Part shown: positions 60,296-64,000 of the stretch, in pieces
Position numbering within the stretch: the first letter of the stretch is position 1
Layout of the letters: every line of letters begins with the position of its first letter
Origin: Morchella semilibera
Lineage: Eukaryota > Ascomycota > Pezizomycetes > Pezizales > Morchellaceae
Length of the DNA: 64,000 bases
Direction of reading: 5' to 3'
Assembly (NCBI GenBank): GCA_009192285.1
Contig: CM018603.1
Location: 124,001-188,000, forward strand
The notes under the pieces: generated by a model
The model's database searches: none
What the model saw: only the letters and a program-made list of their open reading frames with translations
What the model was told of the DNA's origin: nothing
Made by a program: the position numbers and the translations under genes

Positions 60296-62314
60296 TCGCG
60301 GCGTTGAACGGACCACTACAGATCAATTGCATCTTGAGCGGTCCGACCAATTAGACATACATATATATGCCCTACAGCTGCCGTTCGCCCGATAGGACCA
60401 CGGCCTAGGCCATCACACCGACACGGGATTCAGACCGCAATGATAGCTTAGAACCAACGCCACGGCCCGCAGTCTAAGACATTCGGGATGAAGATCGGTG
60501 CGCCAGAGATGGATGCTCCTGGCGCGGCTACCAAACTCGTGCTAGTTGTTAGGGCGAGTTTCAAAATGCTTAAAAGGATTTAACTCGGTGGATGTCTTTT
60601 GGTGATTTCCCCCGAGTTTGAAATTGGGAGTATTGATACAGGGAGCTGGCTTGTTGTGGTTGAAGGCTTGTTTCGTTGGGGCGATGAATGCGTCTTTGGT
60701 GGTGGGCGAGTGAGGACCCATGATCCCCCCGGTTTATACCGTAGGGGAGGATCTTGTAACTGTCAACGGCGCATGGGGATGCTAGTAAGAGTTGCAATGT
60801 GGCCCACGAAGCACGATTATGGGGGTTGTTATTGATCGAGTCCCTCTGTTTCGAGAAAAGCTGTCCCAGACCGCCCCACATACATATATGCCTAGAGTTT
60901 TTCGACGGCTCTCGGGACTTGATAATGAATGATAAGCTCTGTGAAGTATGAATGAGAACAATGACCGAATTGGTAGTAGAGAGGAACTTCAGTATTTTCA
61001 CCACAGCTAGATTACAGCCACCCGGTTTAGGAATTAGTCCTAAGAATGAATGTGTTCTGGTTAGCGAGGCTTTGGCAGAAAATGCACTGTATCGAGCCCC
61101 TACCTTGGGCCTCGTAGACCGTACTGGCTGAACAGCTAGACTTTCTGTGACCGAAGGCTATCTGTTATTTCATCCTCCGAGTATTATTCAGTGCTTGAGA
61201 TGTTTGGTATGGTGTGATGTGTGTGGAAAGAGACATTGTCGTGTTGTAGAGGGAGTGGTTAAGGTTGCTGTAACAAAGACCTCAGGGTATGCGCGTATTT
61301 GTTGGGACCGTAACAAATATTACCGCGTATTTTGACAAAATGTAAAAGTCGTGGCATTGAGCCTAGGTGGCTACGTTGCTATGCATTCCAATACACATGT
61401 ACATGTATGTACATGTATATACATGCTGCGACAGTGTCAACAATCAAGCTCAGGTACAGATAACACACGCATTGCTCTACTAGATGGCAGTTAGGAAATA
61501 CATCGTTTGATTCTTGCTTTTGCTAATACGTTACCAATAGGGTCCTTTTAGAATGATTCTCCGAGAATCTTTCCAGCGCCTCTCCCACGGCCACTCGTAT
61601 GTATGAATTCCTCCTCACACAACAGATCTATTCTTTACTGATGTATTTCATATGATACATATTGTAGTATCATAAAAACAGGATGGCACCTCATACATGT
61701 ATCTTCCCAGCTGGTAATGGAGACCATCCATTACGCACTGCAGCTGAGCCTAGCTTCTCATTGGTGTAGCTTTTGGGAAGTGGGCTAAACATACGGAGAT
61801 GCATGGCTCCCACCAAAAATCCCTTGCAGTAGATCTCAACTGGCCTTTTACACGTTGGGAAATGACATGCATATATGTATGCCTACATGTAGTGACCTAC
61901 ATGTATTTCTCAGGTGTCGAGTCTGTGGGGAGGGGGGCTCACAATCATAATTGTATTACCCAACAATGGCGAGGGGCCAACGGCGATATATCAACGATTT
62001 TTCTTCGCCCGAAAATGCCTCTAGATCTAGATCGATCACCAAGTCATTCTCAATATACCACTGGGTATAATTGGGCGCATCTGTTTCACATCCAGTTAAA
62101 CGTATGAGATGTCCACGCGGGGAGATATAGATCTAATTATCTGTTATCGATAAGCTGACCCCACCAAACAAGCCTTGGCAACACTGCCAAAACGGGACAG
62201 ATCAACAAATTGTATCATAACCGCCCGCATTGCAACATCCAATAATACCTCATCCATATCACCAGAAACCCCCCCCCCCCAATCTTAATGACACCCCATA
62301 TGTGGATCTAGAGG

Positions 62315-62322
62315 TATATAAT
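62315..62322 (+). promoter_or_regulatory. TATA box of the TauD-like gene
   Basis: TATATAAT located 72 bp before the ATG at 62394, in an otherwise C-rich leader. Confidence 0.6.
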
Positions 62323-62393
62323 AACCTCCACTGCGCCCCCACTCTCCTTGTAATCACAAATTGCAATAATACCCACGCCCATAATTATTGACA

Positions 62394-63731
62394 ATGTCCA
62401 CAACAGAAACACTCACACTCACCAGGACCTCTGGCCAGCATGAACCCCTCTTCTCTCAGCTCACCCCTTACTCTTCCTTCCCTACAGAGATCCACGGCCC
62501 CACGGTCTGGACCGCTGACGAATTCCGCAACCGCCCCGATCTCTGGACCCACGTCTGGCGTCCCGAAGAAGTGCAGTCGATAGATGCCGCCGCAGATGCT
62601 TTCCTATCTAGTGGCCGAGAACTCACCGAGATAACAAAGGTCTCGTTCTAAATTTACACACCTCTATGAATAATAGAGTAATACTAAAGCTACTACTATG
62701 GTTCAAGGGTCTATTCCCTCTCCCGCCTGCACTCAGAACCCTCCTAACGACCACCCGTGAGGAGCTGATCAACGGCCGCGGGTTCATCCTCTTCAAAGGA
62801 CTCCCCACCACGAAATGGGGCCGCCGTAAGTCTGCCGTCGCATACATGGGCCTCGGTACCTACCTCGGGCACTTTGTATCGCAGAACGGGCGCGGGCATG
62901 TCCTAGGACACGTCAAGGACCTAGGCGAGGACTCGACGCAAATCGATAAGGTACGCATTTACCGTACCAATGCCCGGTAAGTGTAGTTGTTAGTAGCTGG
63001 CTAGTAGTAGCAGAAAAGTAGGCCCGGGGCTGACGAGAGGAAGTGGGGAGTAAAGACAGTTTTTCCACTCCGACGATGCCGACCTCGTGGGTCTCCTGTG
63101 TCTTGCGCGCGCGCTGGAGGGCGGTGAGTCGGACCTAGTGTCTGCGCATGCGGTATTCAACGTGCTGCAGCGCGAGCGCCCGGATGTCGTCGAGACACTG
63201 TGTAGGCCCGACTGGTACTTTGACCGCAAAGGGGAGACCTCGCGGGGGCAGCAGGAGTGGGTTCGTGCCGCCGTCTTCTACTGGTGGGGCGGCCGCATCT
63301 ATTCGAAGTAAGTCTCCCCCTCCCTCCCCCTTATAGTGGATTTTCCTATTAACTAACACCCGCCTAGGTGGGATCCTTATTATGTACGCTCCCTCACCCG
63401 CTTCTCGGACGCCGGCCTCATCCCGCCTCTCAGCCCCGCGCAGCTCACCGCGCTCGAGGTCCTGGAAGAAACGTGTCTGCGCCTGGCGCTGCACATGATC
63501 CTGGAGGTGGGAGATATTCAGTTTCTGACGAATAACCATGTGTTCCATGCACGCACTGCATACACGGATCATGCGCCGCCGGCACCGCGAAGACATCTAT
63601 TACGGTTGTGGCTGGCGACGCCTGAGAGTGAGGGCGGGTGGGCACTACCATTTACGGATAGCAGCGAGACCAAGAGGGGTGGTATTCAGGTGGATGATGT
63701 GCGGGAGAATGCGCCGTTGGATGCGGAGTAG
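62394..63731 (+). CDS. TauD/TfdA family Fe(II)/2-oxoglutarate dioxygenase
   Basis: Four exons: 62394-62639, 62708-62976, 63056-63307 and 63368-63731; introns of 68, 79 and 60 nt. Product 376 residues. The facial triad is visible: His176-x-Asp178 in QFFHSDDADLVGLL and His316 in NHVFHARTAYTD, followed by Arg in PRRHLLRLWLA for 2-oxoglutarate. Other family blocks are EELINGRGFILFKGLP, GHVLGHVKDLG, RIYRTNARQ and QEWVRAAVFYWWGGRIYSKWDPYYVR (in part). The acceptors at 62707 (TTCAAG) and 63055 (TAAAG) were chosen because they alone keep the EITKGLFPLP and NARQFFHSDD joins; both are less standard than the other sites, so these two edges carry some doubt. Family members hydroxylate or cleave small acids such as taurine; the substrate here is unknown. 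No signal peptide. Confidence 0.9.
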
Positions 63732-64000
63732 CTATGAGGGATGATGTATATTGTAAATTTGTATTTGTACTGCATGTTTTTATTTATTAGTGAACAGTAC
63801 TAAGATGCATATCTCTAGCTATTTAAAATGTGTTACAATGATATTCGTGATTATTCCACAAGGGTTTATGCAAGCAAGGGGTAATGATCAAGTTAGCATC
63901 AAATAACAAGCCTTTCATATATGCCACAGAAAAAGTAGGGGAAAGAAAGGGAGTAGAGGGAACGCAGCTACCCAACGGAAAGCAACCAACAGATTTAAAT
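63732..64000. other. 3' flank of the TauD-like gene
   Basis: AT-rich 269 bp with nothing recognisable other than probable 3' UTR. Confidence 0.5.

Larger units (their letters stand above)
59819..62393. other. Intergenic, no supported gene
   Basis: Contains the AGTCC-rich inverted region (60128-60295), a run of TACATGTA palindromes at 61395-61425 and more near 61688, 61886 and 61900. Overlapping open frames at 60570-61004 (-) and 60599-60835 (+) show no recognisable domain. The last 80 bp hold the TATA box of the dioxygenase gene. Confidence 0.5.

Noticed and set aside
60570-61004. 144-codon minus-strand frame and an opposing 78-codon frame
   Set aside because: Neither resembles a known family; simultaneous opening on both strands suggests chance.

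Overview
The window looks like nuclear DNA of a filamentous ascomycete. Its protein-coding genes carry short GT-AG introns (49-88 nt, often with a CTAAC/CTGAC-like branch site), and the families are fungal: an AA14-like copper monooxygenase, a quinate/sugar-type MFS carrier, a DUF2264 protein, a CVNH-domain protein and a large DUF8004-like protein. Low gene density and many short DNA-transposon derivatives would suit a Pezizomycete (truffle or morel relative), but that placement is an inference. There are nine intact-looking protein genes, one tRNA, one decayed sulfite oxidase gene and one truncated Tc1/mariner transposase.

Layout. 3.0-4.0 kb (-): AA14-like secreted monooxygenase, 3 exons. 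5.8-7.5 kb (-): sulfite oxidase pseudogene with three in-frame stops and several frameshifts. 8.1-9.7 kb (-): homogentisate 1,2-dioxygenase, 4 exons. 11.2-11.9 kb (+): single-exon protein joining a MYND zinc finger to a cyanovirin-N homology domain. 11.9-17.2 kb: no gene, but a 311-bp TIR element, a 38-bp-arm hairpin, a 113-bp MITE and a tRNA-derived SINE candidate. 17.2-20.5 kb (-): 1057-residue DUF8004-like protein. 20.5-36.9 kb: gene desert with two further TIR elements. 36.9-44.5 kb: an MFS transporter (+), a Gfo/Idh/MocA oxidoreductase (-) and a DUF2264 protein (+), the last two divergent from a 623-bp intergenic region. Two related pogo/Tigger-like MITEs bracket the divergent pair. 44.5-62.4 kb: mostly gene-poor, with a MITE cluster at 47.1-47.9 kb, a small Cys-rich protein at 50.4 kb (-), a transposase relic at 54.2 kb (-), a foldback at 58.6 kb and tRNA-Gln(CTG) at 59.7 kb (+). 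62.4-63.7 kb (+): a TauD/TfdA-type dioxygenase, 4 exons.

How the genes may work together. Transporter + NAD(P)-dependent sugar-type dehydrogenase + DUF2264 resembles a small catabolic cluster for a plant- or cell-wall-derived sugar, sugar acid or oligosaccharide; this rests on neighbourhood and family only. HGD belongs to tyrosine/phenylalanine breakdown. Sulfite oxidase and TauD-type enzymes can both belong to sulfur metabolism, but they lie 55 kb apart and one is dead.

The strongest non-gene signal is the palindrome TACATGTA. By eye it occurs about fifty times in 64 kb (roughly one expected by chance), and I found no copy in the exons of the annotated genes. All exon boundaries were worked out by hand from frame, splice consensus and family resemblance; no database search was run.
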